Positions 23,333-34,600 of a stretch of 64,000 nucleotides of DNA are shown piece by piece (positions within the stretch are counted from its first letter, which is position 1; every line of letters begins with the position of its first letter). A program made the position numbers and the translations under genes. This DNA comes from Chondrilla cf. caribensis (lineage: Eukaryota > Porifera > Demospongiae > Chondrillida > Chondrillidae): positions 5,092,374-5,156,373 of the forward strand of contig OZ026551.1 of assembly GCA_964020155.1 (NCBI GenBank), read 5' to 3'. Under the pieces are notes generated by a model, which saw only the letters and a list, made by a program, of their open reading frames with translations, had not been told where the DNA came from and made no database searches.

Positions 23333-23336
<4 letters not shown>

Positions 23337-23396
<60 letters not shown>
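23337..23396. repeat. (CA)n microsatellite
   Basis: CA run in the intron upstream of the caspase-gene CARD tail, the place equivalent to the (GA)n retrotransposon array of the TIR gene. Confidence 0.9.
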
Positions 23397-23399
<3 letters not shown>

Positions 23400-23682
23400 G
23401 ACATGTTTCATGCACTTCAGTTGGTCCATATGGAGAAGGATGAGGCCTATCAGGACCTAATAATACAAGACACAGAAACAGCACAAAGAGTGGTACATAA
23501 CAATCAGATCACCAATACTTTATTTTAAAAACACACATGCATGCACGCACACACACAGACTCAGTAGCTAGCAGATCTAATTATTCATAACAAAGAAGCA
23601 CATGTTGGATTACACACGACCGTCAAAATCACAGAATAGATAAAAATGTAAATTTTTATGGAGGGTGTAGTAAAGTACAAAC

Positions 23683-23727
23683 CGTCGGTTGCAGAATCAG
23701 TACTTCTATTTGATTGAGGTCCAAGCT
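23683..23727 (-). CDS. Ser/Thr linker exon, caspase gene
   Basis: 45 nt, acceptor CATTCAG, donor GTTTGT, phase 1 to 1; encodes ELGPQSNRSTDSATD. Paralogue of 41,853-41,909 in the TIR gene. Confidence 0.55.
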
Positions 23728-24765
23728 CTGAATGATAGCGTCAGTGTCTGCAGTACGTGTGGATAGGCGAATACCGAAAACGCGTATTTGACAAACAATC
23801 ACTTCTTAAGGACCCTTTTCGCTTGCACATACACATTTTATCAAGCCAATTATAGATATTATTCAGATATTATAGTTGATCATGAATTGGGGAAATTTCA
23901 ACTCAACAAAGAAACATTTATTTCCCATTCAGGCAAATATCGATTAGAATCTGATCCAGTAACTGTTTATAATGCTCAATGAATTGAAATTCAACTTGTA
24001 AAGTACAATAATTATTACAAGTAACTTAATAATTGGAATATGCGTGCATTATAGCATTGTTATTATCAAAATTAAAACCTCTGGCACAGTGTTAGTGCAT
24101 ATTACAAATTCTATTATGACAATTGGAATTTATCTCAATTCTTTAATTTTTCATCTGAATCTTCAACCCCCAACACATTCAACGCCTTCTCCCCCACACT
24201 CCACACCTTATCCCATAGCTTTCGAGATATCTCTGAGGAATGGAAGACATACAGGACTGATCCACAGGTAAAACGTACAGGTCCTTATTCAGAGGATGTA
24301 GAACCACAAAGTGAACAAACATCTCCTGTTATTTGATAGTTTGCTCATCTTATGTAACAGTTACAAAATTGCTCACCATTGCACTTCACTCGTTGACCTG
24401 TACACACACCAATGTACATATGTACTTACAATGGCTGATGAATAACACAGCCCACAGCAACAGCAGAGTATACATAGGAATACAGTGCACATGTCTGACC
24501 TAAATCAGATCATATCTCAGATACACTAGTGCTGAGAATTGGCTGTAATTTTAAGAATGTTTACCAATGCATGTTGATCAACTGATTAATATATTAATCT
24601 ATGGAAGTAGTGAAACGGATGTAACTGGAAGACTTTATCGGGCTGAGTAGTACTTGGAGATGCATTTATGTACCTAATACCCATGGGTCTTGTTGACGTA
24701 CACCAACACCACACCATAGAAGACGAAATTAAAAGAACATCTATACATACTGCACATGTACATAC

Positions 24766-24807
24766 CTGGTTGAGGTGGTGAAGGCTGAGGTGGTGGATTG
24801 ACTGGGA
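24766..24807 (-). CDS. Proline-rich linker exon, caspase gene
   Basis: 42 nt, acceptor CTCAAATAG, donor GTATGT, phase 1 to 1; encodes VPVNPPPQPSPPQP. Tandem relative of the 24,963-25,028 exon. Confidence 0.6.
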
Positions 24808-24962
24808 CTATTTGAGAAATAAAGAAAGGCTGTATGTGTGCACATGTATAGTATTATACACTGAAAGTAGGCACACAGGTACAGCACACACGCACACATG
24901 TACACGCACACACACACACAGACATATACACCACATTATGTACTGTACATGTACTTATATAC

Positions 24963-25028
24963 CTGGCTGAGGTGGTGAAGGCTGAGGTTGGGGAAGAGGA
25001 GGCTGAGGTGGTGGATTGACTGGGGCTG
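24963..25028 (-). CDS. Proline-rich linker exon, caspase gene
   Basis: 66 nt, acceptor CTCAAACAG, donor GTATAT, phase 1 to 1; encodes APVNPPPQPPLPQPQPSPPQ. The PPPQP pattern could be an SH3- or WW-type ligand, which is only a possibility. Confidence 0.6.
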
Positions 25029-25312
25029 CTGTTTGAGAAATAAAGAAAGTATGTATGTACATACATGTAGATATAATAAACTAAGAGCCAAGAACCAGGG
25101 TATCTAGTATTGTGCATGATATGTAACTTGTCAAAGTTTTATGTGAGGTGAACATGAATATAGGTAGCTCGGAGTAACACAAAGACAATAGACAATAATA
25201 TTGGAGGGTCACCTGTATACGTACATAGATAATAATATTATGTACATAAGTCCGATGAAAAACAAAGTGTCACTGAATAATTAGTATAGCACTGGACACG
25301 AGGTTAACTCAC

Positions 25313-25373
25313 CAGATGGAGAGGAAGTTGTTGTAAGACTATCATTCAATTCCGATTCAGGATCTGGTTTTAC
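25313..25373 (-). CDS. Linker exon directly after the caspase domain
   Basis: 61 nt, acceptor TGCATAG, donor GTGAGT; phase 0 in, matching the caspase exon, and phase 1 out. Encodes VKPDPESELNDSLTTTSSPS. Confidence 0.6.
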
Positions 25374-25640
25374 CTATGCATACAAGTACAGATGCATCAT
25401 TGCAACAGTAAACTTGTGATAGAGGATTAAATATAATTTAGTGCCATAAGTCACAACTGTCCTATTCACAATGTGAATTATATTAAAATGTATGTGCACA
25501 TGTGCATAGGGTGGCTGTTTTGTTTTTGTGTCATCCCTACATAAATAGCTGAGAGTAACACCAGCAGGAACAAATACTGTGACAATTCAATGACAATTAT
25601 TATCATTTTTTATGTAATAGAGGATACTTGGTCCACACAC

Positions 25641-26516
25641 CTTTTTGGCAGCTTCATATAAATTGATATCCTCCGACAGCATGTTTACTCTCATTGGCCT
25701 GGAATATTCAAGTGCATTGCTCGCTTCAACATCTTGAGTGACCTTATCCATAGCAACATAAAGGGATTTTCTTCGCAACCACTTGGTGAAAGATTTCGAA
25801 AATTCGCTCCCATCATTTTTGTCTTCCGCGGAATGCCCAGGAAGAGTGGCATATGATATGAATGCATACTCTCTGGCGTGGGATGGATCAGGTCTATATT
25901 TGACAGTCGGATTACCCATGGCTTTTTGTACATAAGACTTTAAGCTCCCTTTCGTCAGTTCTCCACGGCCGATAAACTGTCTACAAGCATCGATAAAGAT
26001 TAGTTTTACAAATCTATCTTTACCAAACAGATTGGGAAATACTTCAGTTTCCAAATTTAATTCCATGTTATCTTGAGAAATGATCAAACCTTCACCACCA
26101 TGGCCAGAGAACACGAACGCGATATATTTGTAATTTTGGATGTCTTCTTATCCAATGTGAATTTTATTTGGCAATTTGCAAAGTTCCAGCATTTCTTCTT
26201 TACTCGCATTCCATCCAACCGTCCTCGAAGTCCTCACGTCGAACTCGAGCTCTCTAAAGACTTCCTCCCACCGTTCTTTGTCCCGTTTTACCCCGTGCAA
26301 TTTCTTAATATTTTCACCATCATTAGCTATTACAATAGCGATTCCGATTTTTCTATATTGAGCAGGTTCCGCAGGCGGGGGTCTGGATCTTGATTGGGGC
26401 GTAGTTGTAACTTTATCACTCCGCCTGCGACGCCATGGCCAACACCGTAACCAGACTATTGCAAAAATTAACGTGAGCAGTCCTGCAATAATGGCAATGA
26501 CCAACTCCAAATCCAT
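25641..26516 (-). pseudogene. Membrane-anchored caspase-like (C14) exon with in-frame stop
   Basis: The reading frame starts at Met 26,516 (MDLELVIAIIAGLL), with a transmembrane helix at residues about 3-23 followed by RCWPWRRRR. The caspase fold follows: RKIGIAIVIANDGENI, LHGVKRDKERWEEVFRELEF, then the catalytic His in VFSGHGGEG (His139) and Cys in LIFIDACRQF (Cys178), 39 residues apart. A small-subunit part contains AFISYATLPGHSAED and FSKSFTKWL. One in-frame TAA at 26,148-26,150 (codon 123) stands between IHIG and EDIQNYKYIA, just before the His. No good intron removes only the stop. With the broken CARD tail this suggests a recent pseudogene, though an assembly error or recoding cannot be excluded. 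Donor GTGTGT, phase 0. Confidence 0.75.
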
Positions 26517-26688
26517 TGGTGTGTATGTCAATTAGATGGATCCTGAACAACCTTTAACGATATAGAGTCTTCAGCAGTGCTACGAAATCGAAAATCACGT
26601 ACAAGGAAGGAGGGGTGTGATGTCATCGAAACCGCCTTCATAAACCGTTGCCCGTAAAAGGGTTCAGTGTTACCATGGACACTCCCAA

Positions 26689-26740
26689 CATAGACACTCT
26701 AAACTAACGTAACCGTTTATGTTAGTTTAGAGTGTCTATG
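26689..26740. repeat. Perfect 20-bp inverted repeat (hairpin)
   Basis: Arms catagacactctaaactaac (26,689-26,708) and its exact complement (26,721-26,740) with a 12-base spacer; the stem can extend inward by four more pairs including one G-T. About 170 bp upstream of the caspase start codon. Confidence 0.85.
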
Positions 26741-27540
26741 ATGTTACGAAATATTGCATCTCCCGTTACTACCTGGATGATTATTTTGTAATATGCGGTC
26801 CCCTTGCAATGGGGCATTATTCCGCTGGTGGAAAGCAGATCGGTGTTTTCGAACTATGAATGAGACCACCGAAGTAACGAGACTCTAAGAAGACCTTTAA
26901 AAAATGGGCTACAAGCCGGCGGATTGTATATTGCGACAAAGGAGCAGAAGCATTTTGTGAAAAGAAAAGCAAGGATTGAAGATCGATGTTGGTTATGTCG
27001 CCCATGCTTCATTCAGTAGAAAGACTGGTTATTAAATAGTAAAAGGTATCTGATTCTCTTTCGTTTCCAATATTTTTCTAGATTTTAGGTAATTTTTGAC
27101 TATAGCACCACACTTTTCAAACGTAGAAGTGAGAGCGATAGCACCTGTTATAGATCAATTTATTACTAATTATTGATCATGATCTGAGGGTAATTTCAAT
27201 GCAACATGTACAAATTTATAATTAAAACACCAATTTTATTCAATGACATCAGAATTCATCAGAACCAGTTGTGAAGAACAATATATATTAGAACATGCAT
27301 ATATTATGCATAACTATAGCCTTATAATATTATAGTCGATTATACTGTGACATTATTATTATTGTAACCACACAGTGTTACTATACTATTATAACTTATA
27401 TTTTAATAATATTAATAACGTACCATAGTATATATTACAAATGAAAATTATAATTAAAAAATTCTATTATGACAATTTGAATTTATATCTCAATTCTTTA
27501 TGTGATCTGAATAAGAGAAGAAATTTAAAATAATATTATG
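26741..27540. other. Intergenic, no gene seen
   Basis: No recognised coding or repeat content apart from AT-rich tracts; 27,080-27,540 resembles the flank at 1-660 and 47.3-47.7 kb. Confidence 0.45.
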
Positions 27541-27612
27541 ATTTACAGGCATGGATAATACACACACACACATATGCACGCATGCACACACACACACATG
27601 TACACACACCCA

Positions 27613-27661
<49 letters not shown>

Positions 27662-27663
<2 letters not shown>

Positions 27664-27967
27664 TGTTGAATATCTTCTCTCATTTCAACCACTAGTCTGT
27701 TCTGCTTGTCATCGCCATGGCAAATTTCCCACACTTCATACAGTTTAAGCATGGTCTCAACAGTTGCTTGGTTACGCAGATGCTGGTAGAGAAGACCATT
27801 TGCCTCCCTTCTCGTTTTGGCATTTTTTATGTCTGTACAAACTCTCTCCGATATGACCTGTTCCTGGAAGAGGTCTTGTACACATGCTTGTATTTCTGCA
27901 TCAGATTTGATCCTGGACATCCAGCCCTTGAGAAAATCTTTTAGTTTCTTCTCGGGCTTATTCCAGT
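27662..27967 (-). CDS. CARD-2 exon, TIR block
   Basis: 306 nt, phase 1 to 1; differs from 793-1,098 by a few residues (for example AEIQACVQDL). The donor again opens into (TG)n, where GTGTGT replaces GTATGT. Confidence 0.65.
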
Positions 27968-28109
27968 CTGAAGATTAAATGAAACACAGTTTGTGTTGGA
28001 CAACCTTGTACATGTGCATGTGTATATCCATGTACATACATGCACATGCAGACATATAGAGTATGCATACACACACTCACACAACCACGCACACACACAG
28101 ATACACATG

Positions 28110-28488
<379 letters not shown>

Positions 28489-28784
28489 TCACCCATACTT
28501 TGGCTACCTTGTTCTTCCTGTGGTGTTACCAGCACTAACACTGCAGCCCTTCCTCAGCTACGAAGACATCAACAATCAAACATTGCTATGGAACAACACA
28601 GCCTTATCTTAGGGTTTGCAGTGCAGGAACCAGTGAACATGTGATGATCTCATTATTCAATCAATTTGTGCTTTGGTGGCCAATTGATTGGTTGGTGTGA
28701 CCATCACATGTTCAACGGCTGACACATGAAAAAAGGTAACAATTTACAAAACATGAAGTACAGGGCACACATTTCATGAAGTAC

Positions 28785-29090
28785 CTTCTGGAACATTCAA
28801 TAGGACGTCCCTCTTCACCGTAGTGACCAAATCCTTCTCTCCAGCTGCCTCTACTGCTTCAAATAACCTCCCCCAGGTGACACCAGATGACCTCTTGTGC
28901 CAAATAAGAAGACATTCGTGGAAGGCACCAACGTTGTCATTGGGATGGTCCCTCTTAACAGACTCTATCTCCTTGGATTCAACCCCCAACAGTCTACACA
29001 CGGTCTCCCATTGTAGAATTCGCAGTGTCTTTGATCCGATGATGTGTTCCTGAAGCTCCATCACAGTTGGCTTCCTCATCAAGGGATCAC
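28785..29090 (-). CDS. Death-2 exon, TIR block
   Basis: 306 nt, phase 1 to 1, with the same features as 1,705-2,010 (TVMELQEHIIGSK, ESKEIESVKRDHPNDN). Confidence 0.68.
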
Positions 29091-29548
29091 CTGCAAGAGA
29101 GGAGGGGAGAGACAGAAGAGTCCAAGACGTACCTCTACAGTACAAACCGCACCACTCATATGAGATGTACCTTTAGCTGTACCTGGTCCCCAACAGTATA
29201 AACTGTATCTCTATCATACATGCTATACCCTCACATTCAATATGCAATATGCTGTACCTGGTTCCCAACAGTAGCTGAATCACTATCTCTAAAATGCACT
29301 ACTACCGTGTTATGAAATCCACCCATACAGTACAAGCTTACCTAGCCCTCTAAAGCATGAGATGTACATAATATCATATACCACTGACATATGAGATGAA
29401 CCTCCACAGTCTGGGTTTTACCTCTACTCACTCTCCCAATTTCAATACAACAATGTTACATACAATGCACTCCCAACACTATTTCACTAACTACATGGAA
29501 AGTACTGAAGAAATCTCAATCAACATCAGTGTGGCAATGTCCACTCAC

Positions 29549-29860
29549 TTAACTTGTGTTCAATGTGTTTTGCCTCATCATTAAGACCCGCTTGTACCAA
29601 CGCAGTCAGTAGTGTCTCCCATGTGACTGGTTTGGTGTGGTCTGTTATCCCCTCCCTCCAGAGACGAAGACACTGGAAGAACACCTCGGACACAGGGGCC
29701 GTACCGTGATCTCTCTTCACTGCCTCAATTTCACGTCGACTGACACCGACCCCTTCACACACCTTCTCCCACACTCGAAGCACGGACGGGTTGGTGGTTA
29801 TGTGTAGGCAGAGTTCCTTGTCTGATGGTTTATCACTGTTTTGGTCACTGTCCAGTTGAG
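29549..29860 (-). CDS. Death-1 exon, TIR block
   Basis: 312 nt, phase 1 to 1, with the same features as 2,592-2,903. About 70 bp behind it the sequence jumps to the 21.6-kb type spacer, so this block is a mosaic. Confidence 0.68.
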
Positions 29861-31230
29861 CTGTAGGGGAGGAATTGAGCAGACACAGTGTTTCGTTCCC
29901 ATACAGGGAACCATTGAGCAAGATCTTGGTGAATTTCTACTGTACGTTGAAACACAGACATTCAAGTGTTTCCATAGTGCCCAACGAATACAGGGGTCAT
30001 TTTCCTCGATTATGTAAAAGATAGACACGTCCAGGATAAAGGAACACCATTCGGCGGAACCTAGTGTATTCTGTACTCTGTTGGAGCATATTAATTTGGT
30101 ATTTGCGCGTATACGTGAAGGTAATCATGGTTGTAGAATCCATGCAACTCTGGTGTATGGCTATATAACATGGTTCGGTGTAATGATCTCTGTGAAATGG
30201 GCGAACACACTAGAATCGCTTATAACGGGACATTCAAAAGTAATTTAATAAGTCTAGATCTTACAGCCGCAGCAATTACAGCCGTACATACGCACCCATA
30301 TTTCCCTGTCATCGACTCCCACAAAGAAGTGAAATTCGATCAAAACACCAGGAGAAGGGACGATCAAGAAAGGGGGTTTCCCTCGTTCTCTTCGTGTAGT
30401 AAATTTTATACACATACATACGCGCACATATAATATACATTACTACATGACATATATACACGTGTATTGAGTGCCAGTATATTATGTATATACCCATGTC
30501 CCAATCCTAATTCATTATACGTATAATTATAACCAGGCACACACATGCATACTGTTCCAAATCAGCTATACACACAACTTTCTCCTGGATCCTTCACATT
30601 TAGAACAAACAGAGAGATGAAAATGCAGATGTCGCATGCATGCACGTATCATGACATACAATCGTCATGCATGTGGGTGTGGCAGTACATGACAAACGTT
30701 AGTATTCTGCAGATAAGCAATATTTTATCACTAAGCAAACAAAACTGGAGAAATTAGTAAAGGAATTATCTTAACAATGCTACTAATCAACATACTAAAT
30801 TACTAAAACTAAAATACTAAAGTACTAAAATACTAACCAAAACACTTGCGGATGTCACATCCTTTCATAGCTGTGGGATGTGATGTTTGTACAATTATAA
30901 CTACTGCAATCTAACAAAATGGCTGACATGTGAGTCTATTCGCATGTGATCAGTTAGTGAAGTGCTTCATCACCTGTAGGTAGAGATGGACCAGGATGAA
31001 CAGGTCACCTTGTTCAGTGACACGCATGTATGCAGACACATTTTGACTGATGTGCACACACATGGGTTGATACCCACACATCGGTTCATACACATATCAC
31101 TGGACATAGTATATTATGAAGGTATATACTGATGAATTGGTACACACATCAGAGTAGACACTTCACACCAAACCTTGGAGAAACACAGGCACCCATACAG
31201 TCATAATTAAATGTTGCAAACTCACTGATA
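29861..31230. other. Spacer with conserved terminal-exon acceptor
   Basis: Paralogue of 21,600-22,930; no coding exon recognised. CTACCTACAG (minus) near 30,976-30,985 is the likely terminal acceptor. Confidence 0.45.
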
Positions 31231-31526
31231 TTACTCCAGGTCTTTTTTCATCTCTTCGCCAAGGGTTTTCATATTAGGGTACCCACCTTTCCCTGTCTCA
31301 ATCATGAAATCACACATCTTTTTGATTGTGGCCAGTGAACCATGTTTTTTAATGTATTTAAACAGAATTTCACTTCGTTCACCTGGGGGTGCTGTCTTCA
31401 CTTCTTCACAGGCATTTTCACTGATGATGTCGTGGACTTCCCATTTTACAACCACATCCTTGGCAGGTACACACTTTATGAACCTGTCCTTGTACTTGCC
31501 CATGAATACCTCCTTGTTGAAGGGTG
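31231..31526 (-). CDS. CARD tail exon of the TIR gene
   Basis: Acceptor CTAATTCAG, phase 1; encodes APFNKEVFMGKYKDRFIKCV, then [20 protein letters not shown] and ends EEMKKDLE with TAA at 31,231-31,233, three codons before the usual TGA. This is the intact paralogue of the broken caspase CARD. It is about 10.3 kb downstream of the last linker exon because of the retrotransposon array. Confidence 0.68.
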
Positions 31527-31610
31527 CTGAATTAGTGGATAGGTTGTGGGATTATAAACAGGTATCAAGTGCACACACACACACGGACTTGCATATGATG
31601 TGGAGGGAGA

Positions 31611-31614
<4 letters not shown>

Positions 31615-31664
<50 letters not shown>
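31615..31664. repeat. (GA)n tract, left border of the retrotransposon array
   Basis: Pure GA run immediately before the 5' end of element 1. The paralogous intron of the caspase gene has CA repeats here, not GA. Confidence 0.93.
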
Positions 31665-31670
<6 letters not shown>

Positions 31671-34600
31671 GTACAGTGTAAGAAAGTCTGCCTATCTTAG
31701 TGCTAGAGGAGTTGTTTAGCCATTTTTTCCTAGTAACTTGATAGTATATTTTCCAGTGAACACATTGGCATAACTTTTTGTGGATTTCTTATTGCTACTT
31801 TTAGAATTGTGAATTGTTACCCAAAATCGCACTTCAAGAATGGATCAGCCTGCCCCTCTTAGCTGTTGCTTCTGTAAAGGGATTTTTAAGAGACTTGGAA
31901 ATCATTACAAGAACTGCCCTAGTCGTGATGGAAGAGACTACCAACATCTGCTCTCACAGAAGACCATAGACAAGAAGGCGAAAGCCAAGAAGGTCCCCTG
32001 CCCAAAATGTGGCAAGTTTTTCATAAGACTAGAGACACATCTGAGGAATAGTGCCACCTGCAAATCTACAGAAGTGCCCCAGCCGTCATCCCCCACAGCA
32101 CTCACCCTCCATCATCCCTACTCACCCACTCACACACTCAAGTCACACAACACATGCTTGTCTGATAGTTTTGTACCACCCCCACCTCCACTACCATCCA
32201 ACCCCATGCAAGTTAGCCACCCATCACCTAGTTCTATATCTCCCTCTCCATCACCTAGTTCTGTATCCCACCCTAGTTTTGTACCCCACCATCCTGATGT
32301 ATTGTCTAGTTCTGTATCCCACCCTAGTTTTGTACTCCACCATCCTGATGTATTGTCTAGTCCTGTATCTCATCCTTCTAATGTGCCAACCAGCTCTGTA
32401 CCATTACCTTTTGAATCCCATCCATCACCGATTTTTGTACCCTCACCCCCCCATGAGCACACACCATGCCATATGAGTTTTGTACATTACAACCATGCAT
32501 GTGGTACACATCCATCCCATGCCCACACGCACCCCACCAATCCATTACAATCATCACTTACACATGCTTCACACTTAACACCTGTTATCACGTTAACACC
32601 CCCTCAGTCCCACCACACACACTCATCACCACCTTTACAACATGCCCACTCATCCATCACCACACCATGCCAGCTGCACCATGGGCAAGAGGCACCTCCA
32701 ACGACCTCCTCTTCGACCAACTATGACCTACTGCCGCCTTTCTCCGCTCCGCAGTCACTTAGTGAATGGACCCAAATGGACGAATACCTGAGTGAACATG
32801 TTATCCCAGTAGTACTGCAGGCTGACAACGTGGAAGATATGAGCACACTGTTGTCCAGAGGTATTCAGGTATTCTTGTCATCAAACTACCCTGCCCGTAC
32901 CCATAACACCAGTGGTAAGAGTAAAAGCATGAAGCAAACCCACCAAAGAGCCCTCAAGGCTGCTCGTGATGAGAAGATGGCCGTGAAGAAACAGCTGAGA
33001 GCACTTAGGAGGAGGAATGATGACCTTGAAGAAGTACGAGCCCTTGCCACAAGATTCCACCAGCTTGTGAGACGCCACTGCAAGCTTGTGAGGGAGGAAA
33101 AGCGAAAGGAGCGGACGAGCACAATGCAGCAGCAAAGAAGACGATGTCACCGGAATTTCTGGAGGTTTGCAAATGAGCTGTTCAATGATGACAGTAGTTC
33201 GGATGTGGAACCTGCTTTTGAAGTGGATGCTGCAGAGGCTTTTTTCACAAAGGCATATGAGTCCAGACCTGCCACCTTTGAACGACCCACATGGATGAAA
33301 CCTCCCCAGGCACCGACAACGCCCCTCCACATGGACACCATCACCACTGAGGAGATACAGCATGTCCTCAAAAAGTGCAGACCATCCTCGAGCCCCTGCC
33401 CAGTTGACCAAATCAGTTACAGTGTTTTGAAGAATTGTGCATCCCTCATACCAGCCCTCCTGAGACTGTATAACCTCTGCTGGACCACCAAGTGCGTCCC
33501 CAGTCAATGGAAGGTTGGTGTCATCAAGCTCCTCGGGAAGCCAGCAGCACAGCAAGACCCTTCATCACCCTCCAACTTCAGGCCCATTGCCCTCACCTCC
33601 TGCCTGGGTAAGGTGTACACCTCCATCCTGAAGCAAAGGTGGCAACACTTCATGGTAAGCAATGGGTACCTGAACACCACCATCCAGAAGGCTTTTGTGG
33701 ACGGCATCCCTGGCTGCAGCGAACACCACCTCAAGTTGCTAGCCATGTTGGAGGAGGCACGGACCAAGCACAAGTCAATAGCCATCTGCTGGTTAGACAT
33801 TGCCAATGCCTATGGTAGTGCACACCACAACCTTATTAGGTTCGCCCTGGATCACTACCACGCACCAGCCCACTTCACTGACATCATCTCCAACCTGTAC
33901 ACTGGCCTGACTGGGATTGTACGGACTAAGCAGTGGACATCCTCACCCTTCCACCTCGGCATCGGTGTCTTCCAGGGTGATCCTTTATCCGTGTCAATTT
34001 TCAACACCGTCATGAACACCTTGGTAGACACCCTGTCAGAGCACAAGAACATGGGATACACCTTCACCAAGTCCTTGCACACCTGCAACCATCTCCAGTA
34101 TGCCGATGACACCTGCCTCATTGGTGACGGCCCTGCATCCTGCCAGGCACTTCTGGAAAAGACACAACAGTGGCTCCAGTGGGCTGGACTGAAGGCCAAG
34201 ATTCCCAAGTGCGCCAGCCTGGCTTTCCAGGCCTCCACCGGGAAGGGGTATGACCCCTCACTGACACTCCAAGGAGACACCATCCCCTTCATTGGTGAGT
34301 CAACCTTCCGTTTCCTTGGGTCACCCATCTCCACCTCTGACACCACAGCAGAGCAGAGAGGTGCTCTTCTGTTGAAGCTGGAAACCATGCTCAAGAAGGT
34401 CGATGAGACCCTCCTTACTAGCCAACAGAAGCTGCATCTCTACAGCCACGGGATCTGCCCACGCCTGGTCTGGGACATGTCCATCACCAAACTCTCCATC
34501 TCTTGGGTGACGAAGAACCTCGAAGCCCTGGCAACAAGGTTCCTCAAGCGCTGGGCAGGACTTGCTCGATGTGCTGCCACCCACCGCCTGTACCTGCCAA

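Noticed and set aside
23331..23528. Short plus-strand frame [20 protein letters not shown] after a CA tract
   Set aside because: Looks protein-like over about 40 codons but starts within CA repeat and has no recognised domain; may be a fragment of an unrelated retrocopy.
26073..26393. Plus-strand open frame antisense to the caspase exon
   Set aside because: The minus strand holds the catalytic motifs; this is a shadow frame.
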